This document shows, one piece after another, positions 52,615 to 61,198 of a stretch of DNA of 64,000 nt. The stretch covers positions 1-64,000 of the forward strand of contig JANXYB010000055.1 in the NCBI GenBank assembly GCA_025350325.1. Reading direction: 5' to 3'. Numbering within the stretch: the first letter of the stretch is position 1; each line of letters starts with the position of its first letter. Below the pieces are notes generated by a model that saw only the letters and a list, made by a program, of their open reading frames with translations, searched no databases and had not been told where the DNA came from. Made by a program: the position numbers and the translations under genes. Origin of the DNA: Acidobacteriaceae bacterium. Lineage in GTDB: Bacteria > Acidobacteriota > Terriglobia > Terriglobales > Acidobacteriaceae.

Positions 52615-53336
52615 CTGGGAAAGGAAGTTCCGGGGAGCAACTTGACCGGAAGTTCGTTGTAGCTATTGACGGGCCTGCGGGCGCTGGCAAAAGTACCATC
52701 GCCCTACATCTTGCTCGCCGCTTCGGCTTGTTGAACCTAGAGACCGGGGCGATGTATCGAGCGTTAGCGCTAAAGGCACTGCGTGCAGGAACTTCACTGG
52801 ACGATCCTTCTGCGCTGAAGTGTCTTGCAGACGATACCGTAATCTGCCTCGAGCCGGGCGAAGATGAAAATCGCGTTCTGCTCGATGGCGAAGATGTTAC
52901 CGGCCAGATCCGCAATCAGATGGTCACCGACGCCGCATCACGGGTAAGCGTGTTTCCTCCGATTCGCGCTGCCATGGTTCGACGCCAACAAGAGATGGGA
53001 GCCAAGGGCGGCGTGGTGATGGAAGGACGGGATATCGGCACCGTGGTGTTTCCCGATGCCGAAGTAAAAATCTTTTTAGACGCTGCTCCGGAGGTTCGAG
53101 GTATGCGCCGTTACGACCAGATCGGCCAGCAAGGCCGCTCGCCGCAGCAACCTGAAGAAGTGATTCGCGACCTGCGCGCGCGCGACGAGCGGGACAGGAA
53201 TCGCGCAGATTCACCTCTCAAGCCGGCCCCGGATGCGATCCTTCTTGATTCAACAAACCTCACGCTTGAGGAAGTAGTAAGGGCGGCTGAAACCACGGTT
53301 GCCGCCTGGCTGGCTCAAGCCAAAACCACGTCGTAA
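52611..53336 (+). CDS. cmk: Cytidylate kinase
   Basis: Phosphorylates CMP and dCMP to the diphosphates for nucleotide synthesis. It has the P-loop GPAGAGKST (residues 20-28), the CMP-binding ETGAMYRALALKAL segment, an insert with GDGE/MEGRDIG and the LID Arg cluster (RDLRARDERDRNR). Length of 241 is normal for the short type. The ATG overlaps the preceding gene's stop by four bases, so it is coupled to the AlkZ-like gene. This linkage is not an expected functional pair. Confidence 0.94.
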   Translation: MTGKGSSGEQLDRKFVVAIDGPAGAGKSTIALHLARRFGLLNLETGAMYRALALKALRAGTSLDDPSALKCLADDTVICLEPGEDENRVLLDGEDVTGQIRNQMVTDAASRVSVFPPIRAAMVRRQQEMGAKGGVVMEGRDIGTVVFPDAEVKIFLDAAPEVRGMRRYDQIGQQGRSPQQPEEVIRDLRARDERDRNRADSPLKPAPDAILLDSTNLTLEEVVRAAETTVAAWLAQAKTTS

Positions 53337-53492
53337 TCACGAAAAGCGCGGTCTCTCATCAACGTCTTGTCTGTTCGTCTTTATATTGGGCCCAATAGCA
53401 ACTTCTATTTCAGAGCTCGAAGCAGGCGATGAACGCTGTCCAGATCATTTTTCTGCTCAAACGTTCTTGACCGAGGGTTTGGAGGGCTGCAA

Positions 53493-53690
53493 ATGACTCT
53501 CATCTGCCATGAATGCGGTTCGAATGATTTTCGGCTCGCCCATATTCGAAAAACGGATTATTTCAAATTGCTCCTGTTGCAACATCCGGTGCGATGCCGC
53601 GCATGCAAGTCACGTACCTACGGGCCGCTACGGTGGGCTCTGAAGTTGCCTCAGCGCGTGCAAAAGCGATCGGTATCAAAAATCGTCTAG
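53493..53690 (+). CDS. Small zinc-ribbon protein
   Basis: A 65-residue protein with two Cys pairs, C5-x2-C8 and C35-x2-C38, fitting a zinc ribbon. The ATG follows GGAGG by 8 nt, which supports translation. The rest is basic. It lies 157 bp after cmk and before a related zinc-ribbon membrane protein. Function unknown. Confidence 0.7.
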   Translation: MTLICHECGSNDFRLAHIRKTDYFKLLLLQHPVRCRACKSRTYGPLRWALKLPQRVQKRSVSKIV

Positions 53691-53760
53691 TTGCTGGTTA
53701 CGCAGTCAACCCTGCGCCGTCTGCACACCGCCGCAGGAATGCTATAGGCTTCTAATCAGC

Positions 53761-54462
53761 ATGGAAATAACCTGCGACCGTTGTCGCCAGCCGATTCTCG
53801 CGGAAAACTGCTATTGCCCAACGTGCGGCTTGCCGCAGTTGATGTATTCCGCAGATGACAACAGCGATGCGCCTCAATCTGAACGCTGGCCCCTAGTGGT
53901 GCGCGACGCCGCCACGATCGATTGGAGGCCGGCGCTGCGGGGAGTCTGCATGCTGGCGATTCCGGCGGGGCTTCTTTCGAGCGGTCCTTCTCCGCTCAGC
54001 TTTTTGGGGATGTTCTGGATGGCGGGAGCAGCCGATCTGGCGGTGATACTGTACATGCGCTCGCAAAGGCCGGCCTGGATCACCATCGGCGCTGGCGCTC
54101 GCATCGGATTGGTAACCGGACTGATCGCCGCGTGGCTTGCTTTTGGGATCAGTGGCTGCGCCCTGTTCATCGAGCGCATCTTTTTTCATCGCTCAAATCA
54201 GTTTGACGCCATCTATTCCACATTTGTGGCTGCTTTTCAGCAGAAGGCGCAGGACTCCCTGTCGAGCATGTCGACCGCAGATGCGGCGCAGGTGCAAGCT
54301 GGATTCAACCAGATTCAAGCATGGTTTCTTTCGCCCGAGGGGCATGCGGGAATCTGGGCGCTGTCTCTGATCAGCAACTGCTTGTTCCTGGTGCTGTTTG
54401 CCGTGGGCGGCGGAGCGCTGGGCGCGAGAATGTGGGCACGCCGGCGGCAGCCCGAAGTTTAA
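53761..54462 (+). CDS. Membrane protein with an N-terminal zinc ribbon
   Basis: The first 25 residues hold a zinc ribbon (C5-x2-C8, C18-x2-C21). Four or five hydrophobic helices (about 62-80, 83-98, 108-130, 185-215) follow, with a soluble loop of about 45 residues between helices. This layout of a cytosolic zinc ribbon plus a membrane module is common for proteins of unknown function in Acidobacteria. It is the last gene before the pyr cluster and runs the same way. Confidence 0.75.
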   Translation: MEITCDRCRQPILAENCYCPTCGLPQLMYSADDNSDAPQSERWPLVVRDAATIDWRPALRGVCMLAIPAGLLSSGPSPLSFLGMFWMAGAADLAVILYMRSQRPAWITIGAGARIGLVTGLIAAWLAFGISGCALFIERIFFHRSNQFDAIYSTFVAAFQQKAQDSLSSMSTADAAQVQAGFNQIQAWFLSPEGHAGIWALSLISNCLFLVLFAVGGGALGARMWARRRQPEV

Positions 54463-54549
54463 GCCGCACTGCTCGATGGCATGATCCATATTTCAACCTA
54501 ATCTTTAGACAGCCGGAAATCATACCCTTTTCTCCACAACTTGCTCCGT

Positions 54550-54563
54550 GAGGCTATAGCCTC
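54550..54563. promoter_or_regulatory. Perfect palindrome upstream of pyrR
   Basis: GAGGCTATAGCCTC is a perfect 14-bp palindrome 37 bp before pyrR. TATCAT follows 5 bp later and could be a -10 box. An operator role is inference only. Confidence 0.45.
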
Positions 54564-54599
54564 GTATCATCCGGCGAGAGACAAGCGACGAGATTACCC

Positions 54600-55169
54600 A
54601 TGAGCGAAGAGATGAATATGCCCAACCTGCGCGTGAAGGGCAGGCTAATGTCGGCGTCCGAAATTGAGCGCACATTGGTGCGCCTGGCACACGAGATCGT
54701 CGAGAAAAGCAATGGCAGCGAAAACTTGTCGCTGGTGGGTATCAAGCGCCGCGGCATCCCGTTTGCCGAGCGACTGGGAAAGCTGATTACCGGCATCGAA
54801 AAGCGGCCCATCGACACGGGTGTTCTCGACATTCAGTTCTACCGCGACGATCTCTCCACGGCCGGTGCGCGCCCGGTTGTGAAGGAAGGTGCGATCGGCT
54901 TCGACATCGAAGGGCGCGACGTGGTCTTATGCGACGACGTGCTTTATACCGGCCGCACCATTCGCGCCGCACTCGATGCGCTGTTTGATCATGGACGACC
55001 GCGCCGCGTGCAACTGGCTGTGCTCATCGACCGCGGCCATCGGGAGTTGCCTATCGAGGCGACGTACGTTGGCAAGTATGTACCTACCAGCAGCCGCGAG
55101 ATCATTGAAGTGAAATTTCGCGAGGTGGACAACGACGAGCAAGTGCTGCTGGTCGAACGAATCGATTAG
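54600..55169 (+). CDS. pyrR: Pyrimidine operon regulator/uracil phosphoribosyltransferase PyrR
   Basis: Senses UMP and PRPP and controls the pyr operon by binding its leader RNA; it also converts uracil to UMP. The protein has the type I PRTase fold with the PRPP loop VVLCDDVLYTGRTIRAAL (about residues 105-122) and the family start (RLMSASEIERTLVRLAHEI, LVGIKRRGIPFAERL). Length of 189 is normal. It heads the pyrR-pyrB-pyrC run, so autoregulation is likely. Two hairpins in the next gap could be the RNA target. Confidence 0.94.
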   Translation: MSEEMNMPNLRVKGRLMSASEIERTLVRLAHEIVEKSNGSENLSLVGIKRRGIPFAERLGKLITGIEKRPIDTGVLDIQFYRDDLSTAGARPVVKEGAIGFDIEGRDVVLCDDVLYTGRTIRAALDALFDHGRPRRVQLAVLIDRGHRELPIEATYVGKYVPTSSREIIEVKFREVDNDEQVLLVERID

Positions 55170-55203
55170 CTTGTTTCATCAGCGCGCCCCTCGCACGCTA
55201 ATC

Positions 55204-55260
55204 GCTGGGTTACGAGCCCGGCAACGACTGTGAACCGGACCGGAGCCCGAGTGCTCCGGT
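55204..55260 (+). promoter_or_regulatory. Two hairpins in the pyrR-pyrB gap
   Basis: GCTGGG (55204-55209) pairs with CCCGGC (55217-55222, one G-U), and ACCGGAGC (55239-55246) pairs perfectly with GCTCCGGT (55253-55260), ending 10 bp before the pyrB ATG. They could be PyrR-responsive attenuation or translation-control structures. Confidence 0.45.
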
Positions 55261-55270
55261 GTGAACGAGA

Positions 55271-56293
55271 ATGAACGCAACCTCACCTGTTGCCCGCCGC
55301 CAGCTTCACTTCCCTGCCGTCGCTGCCTCCCGCTTTCCTTACCATCGCGGCTCGCTTTTGTCGGTCCAGGATCTGACTCTCGAGGACGTCAGCCATATTC
55401 TCGCTCGCGCAACAGCGCTTGAGGATCAAGATCCGCTGATGCGCGATCGCATCCTCGCCAAGCGGCGTGTGGCCCTGCTATTTTACGAGTCCTCGACGCG
55501 AACCCGCACCAGCTTTGAACTCGCCGCAAAAAGCCTGGGGGCGGACACAACGCTGGTCTCAAGCCTCTCATCGAGCATAGAAAAAGGCGAGACTCTGAAG
55601 GATACGGGGCTCACTCTGCGCGCGCTCGGCGCAGAGGCAATCATTTTGCGGCACAATGCGTCGGGCGCGCCATGGCTGCTTGAAGATGTGACGCGGCTGC
55701 CTGTTTTGAACGCCGGGGATGGCATGCATGAGCATCCCACGCAGGCGCTGCTCGATTTGCGCACGATCCTGGCCCATCTGAGGACCGGTTCGGAATCGGT
55801 ATCAGAAACGACGCTCGCTGGCGTCACGGTGACGATTGTGGGCGACATCCTGCATAGCCGCGTCGCGCGCTCAAACATGCTGTTGCTGCCACGACTCGGA
55901 GCGCAGGTCATTCTCTGCGGACCAAAGGAATTGTTGCCCGATCTGGCCGCGAACGCAGGTCCGGGAATTGCAATCGAACGCAACTTTGAGGTTGCGCTTC
56001 GCCAATCGCAGGCAGTGATGATGCTGCGCATCCAGGCGGAGCGGCTGGCCGGCATGCAGCTCGATCTTGAACAGTATAAGGTCGACTACCAACTCACAGG
56101 GCTGCGGCTCGAGACGCAGGCGCCGACTGCTGTGGTGCTGCATCCGGGCCCCATCATTCGCGGCCTGGAACTAACGGCCGGGGTAGCCGATGGTACCCAA
56201 TCAGCGATTCTCGAGCAGGTTCGCAATGGTGTCGCGATTCGCATGGCCGTGGTCGAGCGCGCGCTGCTGCCAAGAGAAGGAGGCCGCGCCTGA
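55271..56293 (+). CDS. pyrB: Aspartate carbamoyltransferase catalytic subunit
   Basis: Condenses carbamoyl phosphate with aspartate, the first committed step of pyrimidine synthesis. The carbamoyl-phosphate motif FYESSTRTRTSFELAAK is at about residues 73-89, and HPTQALLDLRTI and the later GPKELLPD segment bind aspartate. Length of 340 is slightly long because of an N-terminal extension of about 20 residues. No pyrI regulatory subunit is seen, so it is probably not the E. coli-type complex. pyrC follows 9 bp later. Confidence 0.95.
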   Translation: MNATSPVARRQLHFPAVAASRFPYHRGSLLSVQDLTLEDVSHILARATALEDQDPLMRDRILAKRRVALLFYESSTRTRTSFELAAKSLGADTTLVSSLSSSIEKGETLKDTGLTLRALGAEAIILRHNASGAPWLLEDVTRLPVLNAGDGMHEHPTQALLDLRTILAHLRTGSESVSETTLAGVTVTIVGDILHSRVARSNMLLLPRLGAQVILCGPKELLPDLAANAGPGIAIERNFEVALRQSQAVMMLRIQAERLAGMQLDLEQYKVDYQLTGLRLETQAPTAVVLHPGPIIRGLELTAGVADGTQSAILEQVRNGVAIRMAVVERALLPREGGRA

Positions 56294-56301
56294 CAGCAAT
56301 C

Positions 56302-57591
56302 GTGATTCGCAATGGACACCTGATCGATCCAGCCGCAGGCGTGGACGCCCCTAAGGACATCCTGCTCAAAGACGGGCATGTTGCGGAGATCGCTGCGCCG
56401 GGCAAGCTCAAGCCAATCGACGGCGCTGAAGTGATCGACGCCGCAGGGCTGACGGTAACGCCGGGATTGATCGATATTCACGTTCATCTGCGCGAGCCAG
56501 GGCAGGGCTACAAGGAAACGATCGCTACGGGAACGGCGGCTGCAGCAGCGGGCGGCTTCACGGCGGTGGCCGCGATGCCCAACACGGTTCCGGTCAACGA
56601 CTCTATCGAAGTCACACGCTGGATGCTGGCGCCGGAGCGCGGGGCGGCCATTCGCGTCTATCCCATCGCCGCGGCTACGCGCGGTTCCAAAGGCGAGATT
56701 CTCAATGATTTTGCCGCGCTCAAGTCTGCGGGGGTTGTAGCTGTCACAGATGACGGCTATCCCATTCTCAAGGACAGCGTGATGCGCGAGACTCTTGCCG
56801 CCGCGGCACGTGTGGGACTCAGCGTGATTCAACACGCTGAAGATACGCGCATGACTACGGGCGCGAGCATGAATGCGGGGCCGGTTGCCTTCAAACTGGG
56901 TCTACGCGGCATGCCACCCGAAGCCGAGAGCAGCATCGTGGAGCGCGACATCCGCCTGGTCACGGAGTTGCACGACGCGCGGGTTCACCTGCACGTAGCG
57001 CACGCCTCAACTGCGGCTGCCGTCGCCTCTGTACGGCAGGCGCGGCGCAACGGACTGCGCGTTACGTGCGAAGTTGCACCGCATCATTTTCTGCTGACCG
57101 AGGAGTCCGTTGGCCAGTACGACACCAATGCCAAGATGAATCCTCCGCTACGCGCAGCGGCCGATCGCGACGCCATGATTGAGGCCATCCTCGACGGCGT
57201 GGTCGATGCCATTGCGACTGACCACGCGCCGCATGCCACGCACGAAAAGGAGGTCGAGTTTGAGCACGCTCCCAACGGCATCACCGGGTTGGAGACAGCT
57301 CTCGGCCTCTGCCTGCGATGGCTCCACAAGGAATGGAAGATGCCGCTCGGACGAGTTCTTAGCCTACTGAGCGCGCAACCGGCCGCAGTGCTGGGGCTCA
57401 AAGGCCGCGGCACCCTCATCGTCGGCAGCTTCGCCGATGTTTTGGTTTTCGACCCCAAAGCAGAATGGACGTACCGCGCACACCAGGGCCGATCAAAAGC
57501 GCACAACACTCCCTTTGATGGATGGACCATGCACGGAAAAGTGCGCTGGACAATCAGCGAAGGTCGGGTTGCGTACACGTCCCAAAATTAA
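56302..57591 (+). CDS. pyrC: Dihydroorotase
   Basis: Forms dihydroorotate from carbamoyl aspartate. A class I dihydroorotase of 429 residues: GTPGLIDIHVHLREPG holds the metal His pair, the catalytic and ligand residues recur in the middle, and ATDHAPH holds the catalytic Asp. The GTG at 56302 follows pyrB by 8 bp with weak ribosome binding, so it is probably coupled. The later genes of the pathway (carAB, pyrD, E, F) are not in the window. Confidence 0.94.
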   Translation: MIRNGHLIDPAAGVDAPKDILLKDGHVAEIAAPGKLKPIDGAEVIDAAGLTVTPGLIDIHVHLREPGQGYKETIATGTAAAAAGGFTAVAAMPNTVPVNDSIEVTRWMLAPERGAAIRVYPIAAATRGSKGEILNDFAALKSAGVVAVTDDGYPILKDSVMRETLAAAARVGLSVIQHAEDTRMTTGASMNAGPVAFKLGLRGMPPEAESSIVERDIRLVTELHDARVHLHVAHASTAAAVASVRQARRNGLRVTCEVAPHHFLLTEESVGQYDTNAKMNPPLRAAADRDAMIEAILDGVVDAIATDHAPHATHEKEVEFEHAPNGITGLETALGLCLRWLHKEWKMPLGRVLSLLSAQPAAVLGLKGRGTLIVGSFADVLVFDPKAEWTYRAHQGRSKAHNTPFDGWTMHGKVRWTISEGRVAYTSQN

Positions 57592-57729
57592 TTGAGCGCA
57601 TCCACATTCTGCTTGCGGGTCCGAATCAAGACAGAGCTTTCCTCATGGCTCAAGTGAAATTAAGCCAAACGGATTACCTAGATTCATGACTATATTTGCT
57701 CAACCGAGCTTAGGGATTTGTTGGAGGGG

Positions 57730-57963
57730 CTACGACGCTTTCCCGCGCAGTTCCTGCTCTGCCCGGAACCAATCTTCTTCATGCTTTCCATGCTGGCGGC
57801 CACGCTCTGCCCAGAACCTGTGGGCCAAGCGAGCGACCTCTTCGGGGGAAGCCTTCTTTTCGGGGGCCTTCATTTGGGTAAGGTTCGACGGTGCTGCTTT
57901 CTGCGCCGTCGCTGCCTTTGCAGTCTTCTTGGCGGTGTTTGCTTTCTTGACTGGCTGTGCCAT
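57730..57963 (-). CDS. DUF2934 protein
   Basis: A 77-residue protein. The C-terminal part (EEVARLAHRFWAERGRQHGK, EEDWFRAEQEL) is the DUF2934 helix pattern seen in many Acidobacteria and Proteobacteria, function unknown. The N-terminal 45 residues are Ala/Lys-rich. The ATG at 57963 follows AAGGAG by 8 nt. Confidence 0.85.
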   Translation of the reverse strand: MAQPVKKANTAKKTAKAATAQKAAPSNLTQMKAPEKKASPEEVARLAHRFWAERGRQHGKHEEDWFRAEQELRGKAS

Positions 57964-58096
57964 ATTCAAATCTCCTTCTCTTAACCGGGCCAACGCGCGA
58001 CCCATCCTTTACAGGTTACTAAACAGTCAACTCCCGCGAAAGCATAAAGATGGTTTGGGACTCATTTTGATTAATACTTCCCATTTCGGCACGTTC

Positions 58097-58113
58097 TATT
58101 GCAGAATGCAATA
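58097..58113. promoter_or_regulatory. Inverted repeat upstream of the flavoenzyme gene
   Basis: TATTGCA-GAA-TGCAATA is a perfect 7-bp inverted repeat, 82 bp before the ATG at 58196. Related sequence (TTCTATTGC) recurs at 58120-58128. An operator is possible. Confidence 0.4.
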
Positions 58114-58195
58114 AGCCGAATTCTATTGCGTTGCCTTATTGCCGAACCTATGCTGGTCGAGCGCTTACGGCAGGCTTAGCGCCAAGTGAGACGGA

Positions 58196-59542
58196 ATGGA
58201 CAAACGAGAGTTTCTAAAAACTTCCGGGGCATTCGTGACGGCGAGCATGCTCTCCCAGGTTTTAGCGGCCGAAGGGCCTCCCGTGCATCGTACCAACTGG
58301 GCTGGCAACCTCACTTACAGCACTGACAATCTCGCCACGCCCCCGTCGGTCGAGGAAGTTTGCCGCGTCGTCAAAGAGACCGCTAAGCTAAGAGCGCTTG
58401 GCTCGCGGCACTCCTTCAACGCCATCGCAGACAGCAACAAAAATCAGATCTCGCTGAAGCGGCTCGCCCAGATCGCGATCGACGACAAAGCACACACCGT
58501 GAAAGTTGGTGCGGGCATCACGTACGGCGCTCTCTCGCCCTATCTTGATGCACACGGATACGCGCTGCATAACCTGGCGTCGCTGCCGCACATCTCCGTC
58601 GCGGGCGCAATCGCCACCGCCACACACGGGTCGGGCGTACGCAATGGAAATCTTGCTACCGCCGTGAGTGCACTGGATATCGTGACAGCGGATGGGAAGA
58701 TCATTTCTCTATCGCGCCAAAAAGATGGCGAACAATTTCTGGCTTCGGTCGTGGCGCTCGGTGCGCTGGGCGTGGTCACCAGCGTCACGCTCAACCTGCA
58801 ACCCACGTATCAAGTAGCCCAATCTGTTTACCTGAACTTATCGCTTGACCACCTCGAACACCACTTCCAGGAAATCCTTTCAAGCGGCTATAGCGTGAGC
58901 CTTTTTACCGACTGGCAAAATCATCGGGCCACGCAAGTATGGATTAAGCGGCGAATCGCGCCTCGCGATCCCAACAAATGGGAGCCTGAATTCTTTGGCG
59001 CGAAACTCGCCACACAAAAACTGCATCCACTCGCGGGACATGCGGCGGAGAGCTGCACCGAGCAGCAGGGGATTCCCGGTCCGTGGTATGAGCGGCTGCC
59101 CCACTTCCGCATGAACTTCACGCCGTCGAGCGGGCAGGAACTGCAGACAGAATATTTCGTGCCATTCGACCGCGGCTACGAAGCCATACTGGCTGTCGAA
59201 AAGTTGCGCGACCACATCACGCCGCATTTATTCATCACGGAACTGCGCTCCATTGCGGCCGATGATCTGTGGATGAGCATGGCGTACAAGCGCGCCTCGC
59301 TCGCCATTCATTTCACGTGGAAGCCGAAGTGGCCTGAGGTGAGCAAGGTTCTTCCGCTGATCGAGGCGCAGCTTGAGCCGTTTGGAGCACGACCGCATTG
59401 GGGCAAACTCTTTACCGTGGCCCCAGCACGCTTGCAGGCGCAGTACGCTAAGCTCGCGGAGTTTAAAGCCTTGCTCAACCGGCTCGATCCTCAAGCGAAA
59501 TTCCGCAATGAGTTTCTTGAGAGGAATTTACACGCGAGTTGA
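58196..59542 (+). CDS. FAD-linked alditol oxidase-like protein
   Basis: Belongs to the vanillyl-alcohol-oxidase fold group of aldonolactone/alditol oxidases. FAD is likely bound covalently at H72 (GSRHSF), as in Streptomyces AldO, with the PP loop in AGAIATATHGSG. The C-terminal cap has the ELRSIAADDLWMSMAYKRAS segment of this family. The N-terminus (KREFLKTSGAFVTASMLSQV) resembles a signal peptide but has no twin-Arg, so it could be exported by Sec or not at all. Substrate may be a sugar alcohol or lactone. Confidence 0.88.
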   Translation: MDKREFLKTSGAFVTASMLSQVLAAEGPPVHRTNWAGNLTYSTDNLATPPSVEEVCRVVKETAKLRALGSRHSFNAIADSNKNQISLKRLAQIAIDDKAHTVKVGAGITYGALSPYLDAHGYALHNLASLPHISVAGAIATATHGSGVRNGNLATAVSALDIVTADGKIISLSRQKDGEQFLASVVALGALGVVTSVTLNLQPTYQVAQSVYLNLSLDHLEHHFQEILSSGYSVSLFTDWQNHRATQVWIKRRIAPRDPNKWEPEFFGAKLATQKLHPLAGHAAESCTEQQGIPGPWYERLPHFRMNFTPSSGQELQTEYFVPFDRGYEAILAVEKLRDHITPHLFITELRSIAADDLWMSMAYKRASLAIHFTWKPKWPEVSKVLPLIEAQLEPFGARPHWGKLFTVAPARLQAQYAKLAEFKALLNRLDPQAKFRNEFLERNLHAS

Positions 59543-59562
59543 GCCTTGTTTCCCGTTCCCTG

Positions 59563-60312
59563 TCAGCCCTTGCGGCGATAGAGAATTTGAAATTCAAAAC
59601 CGGTGTTGACAGGGAAGAGGCCGGCTACATGACGCAGTCGCTCGGCCAGTGCAGGCGCGGCGAGCAAGGGATATTCGCGTTCCCTCAGGTCGTGGTAGTC
59701 GAAGTCGACAGCAAGCGAAAGCATGTACACGGCGAGCGCGTCAGAGAATGAAGCCTCAAAGAAACTCGTGCGCGCACGCTCGTCGATTCCCTTCGTGCTA
59801 TTGCGTGAATCCTGCGCGTGGCGGCGCGCTTCCCACGCATCCTGGCTGGTCTCGCCGCGCACCTGCGCATCGGCTTGCGCCCAGACTAGAGAAGAAAAGC
59901 TCTCCGGAACGCCGGCTACCTCGACAAAGTTGTGCGCCACATTGATGAAAAATTCAAACGCCAGTCCAAAGCGATCCTCAACCAGGCGTGTTGAAAGGAA
60001 CACGGCCTCGGTGGTTCCAAAGATCGCATTGCGATGACACACGGCGCGGTCGCCGAGGTCAACCGTGTAGCTCGGCGCGATCATGGTTTCGCCGCTGTCA
60101 GAGATGGCGAGCGGCACAAAGTAATAGGCGCGATTGTCGAGCGCGGGCGCCAGTGTGACGGGCACAGCGGCAACGAGCCGTTCAATGTCGGCCTCGGCGA
60201 CGCGCGTTTCGCCCCACGCCGCGTAGTGAATTCCATTAGAAGCCTGGGCCACTTTTACCTGCGTGGCCACCTTCTCCGCGTGCCAAAGTTCGATTTGTGC
60301 GCTGCTGGGCAT
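59563..60312 (-). CDS. Uncharacterised protein, 249 residues
   Basis: No family recognised. There is no signal or membrane segment; the sequence mixes beta-strands (ETMIAPSYTVDLGDRAVCHR) and helices (SFFEASFSDALAVYMLSLAV). The start at 60312 (MPSSAQI) has no Shine-Dalgarno site, and TAGAAT lies 8 nt upstream, the same spacing as at murJ. It is divergent from the small membrane gene at 60349. Confidence 0.6.
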   Translation of the reverse strand: MPSSAQIELWHAEKVATQVKVAQASNGIHYAAWGETRVAEADIERLVAAVPVTLAPALDNRAYYFVPLAISDSGETMIAPSYTVDLGDRAVCHRNAIFGTTEAVFLSTRLVEDRFGLAFEFFINVAHNFVEVAGVPESFSSLVWAQADAQVRGETSQDAWEARRHAQDSRNSTKGIDERARTSFFEASFSDALAVYMLSLAVDFDYHDLREREYPLLAAPALAERLRHVAGLFPVNTGFEFQILYRRKG

Positions 60313-60319
60313 AAAACTG

Positions 60320-60326
60320 TATTCTA
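60320..60326. promoter_or_regulatory. Overlapping divergent -10 elements
   Basis: TATTCTA can serve both ways: TATTCT (60320-60325) on plus, before the gene at 60349, and TAGAAT (60321-60326) on minus, 8 nt before the ATG at 60312. The two genes are 36 bp apart. Confidence 0.4.
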
Positions 60327-60348
60327 GTCGACAGAGGCCGCGAGGACG

Positions 60349-60642
60349 ATGCAATCTGCGCCAACACAGCGCTCCGACGGCGCACGGTTTTTAGGTTTCC
60401 CGCTGCAGGGCTTTGGACTTTTGACCAGCTTGCTGCTCGCGTTTGCTTCTGCGTTTTTTATATTCTTCTCAACCACAACGATTGCCATCTTTGCATTGCT
60501 GGCCTGGAATCTTTTCGGCCATCATGCCGTCGATTACGCAAACAGTTACCGCTATGTGGGCTTTCCGGCAGGCATTGCGGTGCTGGCCGTGGCTCTGCCG
60601 CTGTTCGGCACCCTGTGGATACGCGCCAAACTGCGGGGTTAG
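60349..60642 (+). CDS. Small membrane protein, 97 residues
   Basis: GAGG precedes the ATG by 3 nt. Two transmembrane helices (about 22-48 and 68-88) with a short loop, a charged N-terminus and a basic C-terminus (WIRAKLRG). No family known. It is followed by a GC-rich hairpin. Confidence 0.65.
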   Translation: MQSAPTQRSDGARFLGFPLQGFGLLTSLLLAFASAFFIFFSTTTIAIFALLAWNLFGHHAVDYANSYRYVGFPAGIAVLAVALPLFGTLWIRAKLRG

Positions 60643-60676
60643 TTCCCGGCACTTGAGCTTAGGCCTGCAACGAAAC

Positions 60677-60707
60677 AGGCGGCCCATCGATTAAGGGCGG
60701 GCCGCCT
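60677..60707 (+). terminator. GC-rich hairpin after the small membrane gene
   Basis: AGGCGGCCC and GGGCCGCCT form a perfect 9-bp stem with a 13-nt loop, 34 bp past the stop. It has no U-tract, so termination strength is uncertain. Confidence 0.45.
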
Positions 60708-60769
60708 CGGACTGCTGACGAACGCGTGATTTCCAGGGGAGGTCTATGTTTAGGCGACCGTCCCGGTAG

Positions 60770-60909
60770 CTGGGTGCTACCCCCACCCCCACCCGTACTC
60801 TGGATGGATGTCCTGTATTTTCATCGGCTTGCAGTTACACTCGTCCTTTAAAGTCCTCTAAATAAGAGAGTTGGCCGCAGAGTCCTGTGAATAAAGAGGT
60901 TAACGCGTC
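60770..60909. repeat. C-rich run and two diverged 29-bp tandem units in a gap
   Basis: GCTACCCCCACCCCCACCCG lies at about 60775-60795. Units 60852-60880 and 60881-60909 both begin AGTCCT and share AATAA, GAG and GTT at the same positions. Similar intergenic blocks may recur in related genomes, from memory only. The gap 60643-61198 has no gene. Confidence 0.5.
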
Positions 60910-61198
60910 TATTAGCCGGGAAGGGCAAAAGATGGCTCCCAAATCTCCGTCATGCTCGGAGCAGCCATTGTGACCGGAAGCAAATCCGTGGATGATGGCC
61001 CGTAATGTACCCACTCACCACGCTCGAATGCACGCCCTATTCCATCGCTTTCCATTAATCGGGTCTATTGATTTGCTCATGGAAACAAGATGTCGGCAGG
61101 CTGATTCTTCACATTTCAAGAATACTGATTGCGAGGAATTAGTCTGCAAAGGTCAGGTGAGTTCCGACTATTGAATTTGTGGGGTTAGAGAATTCGCT

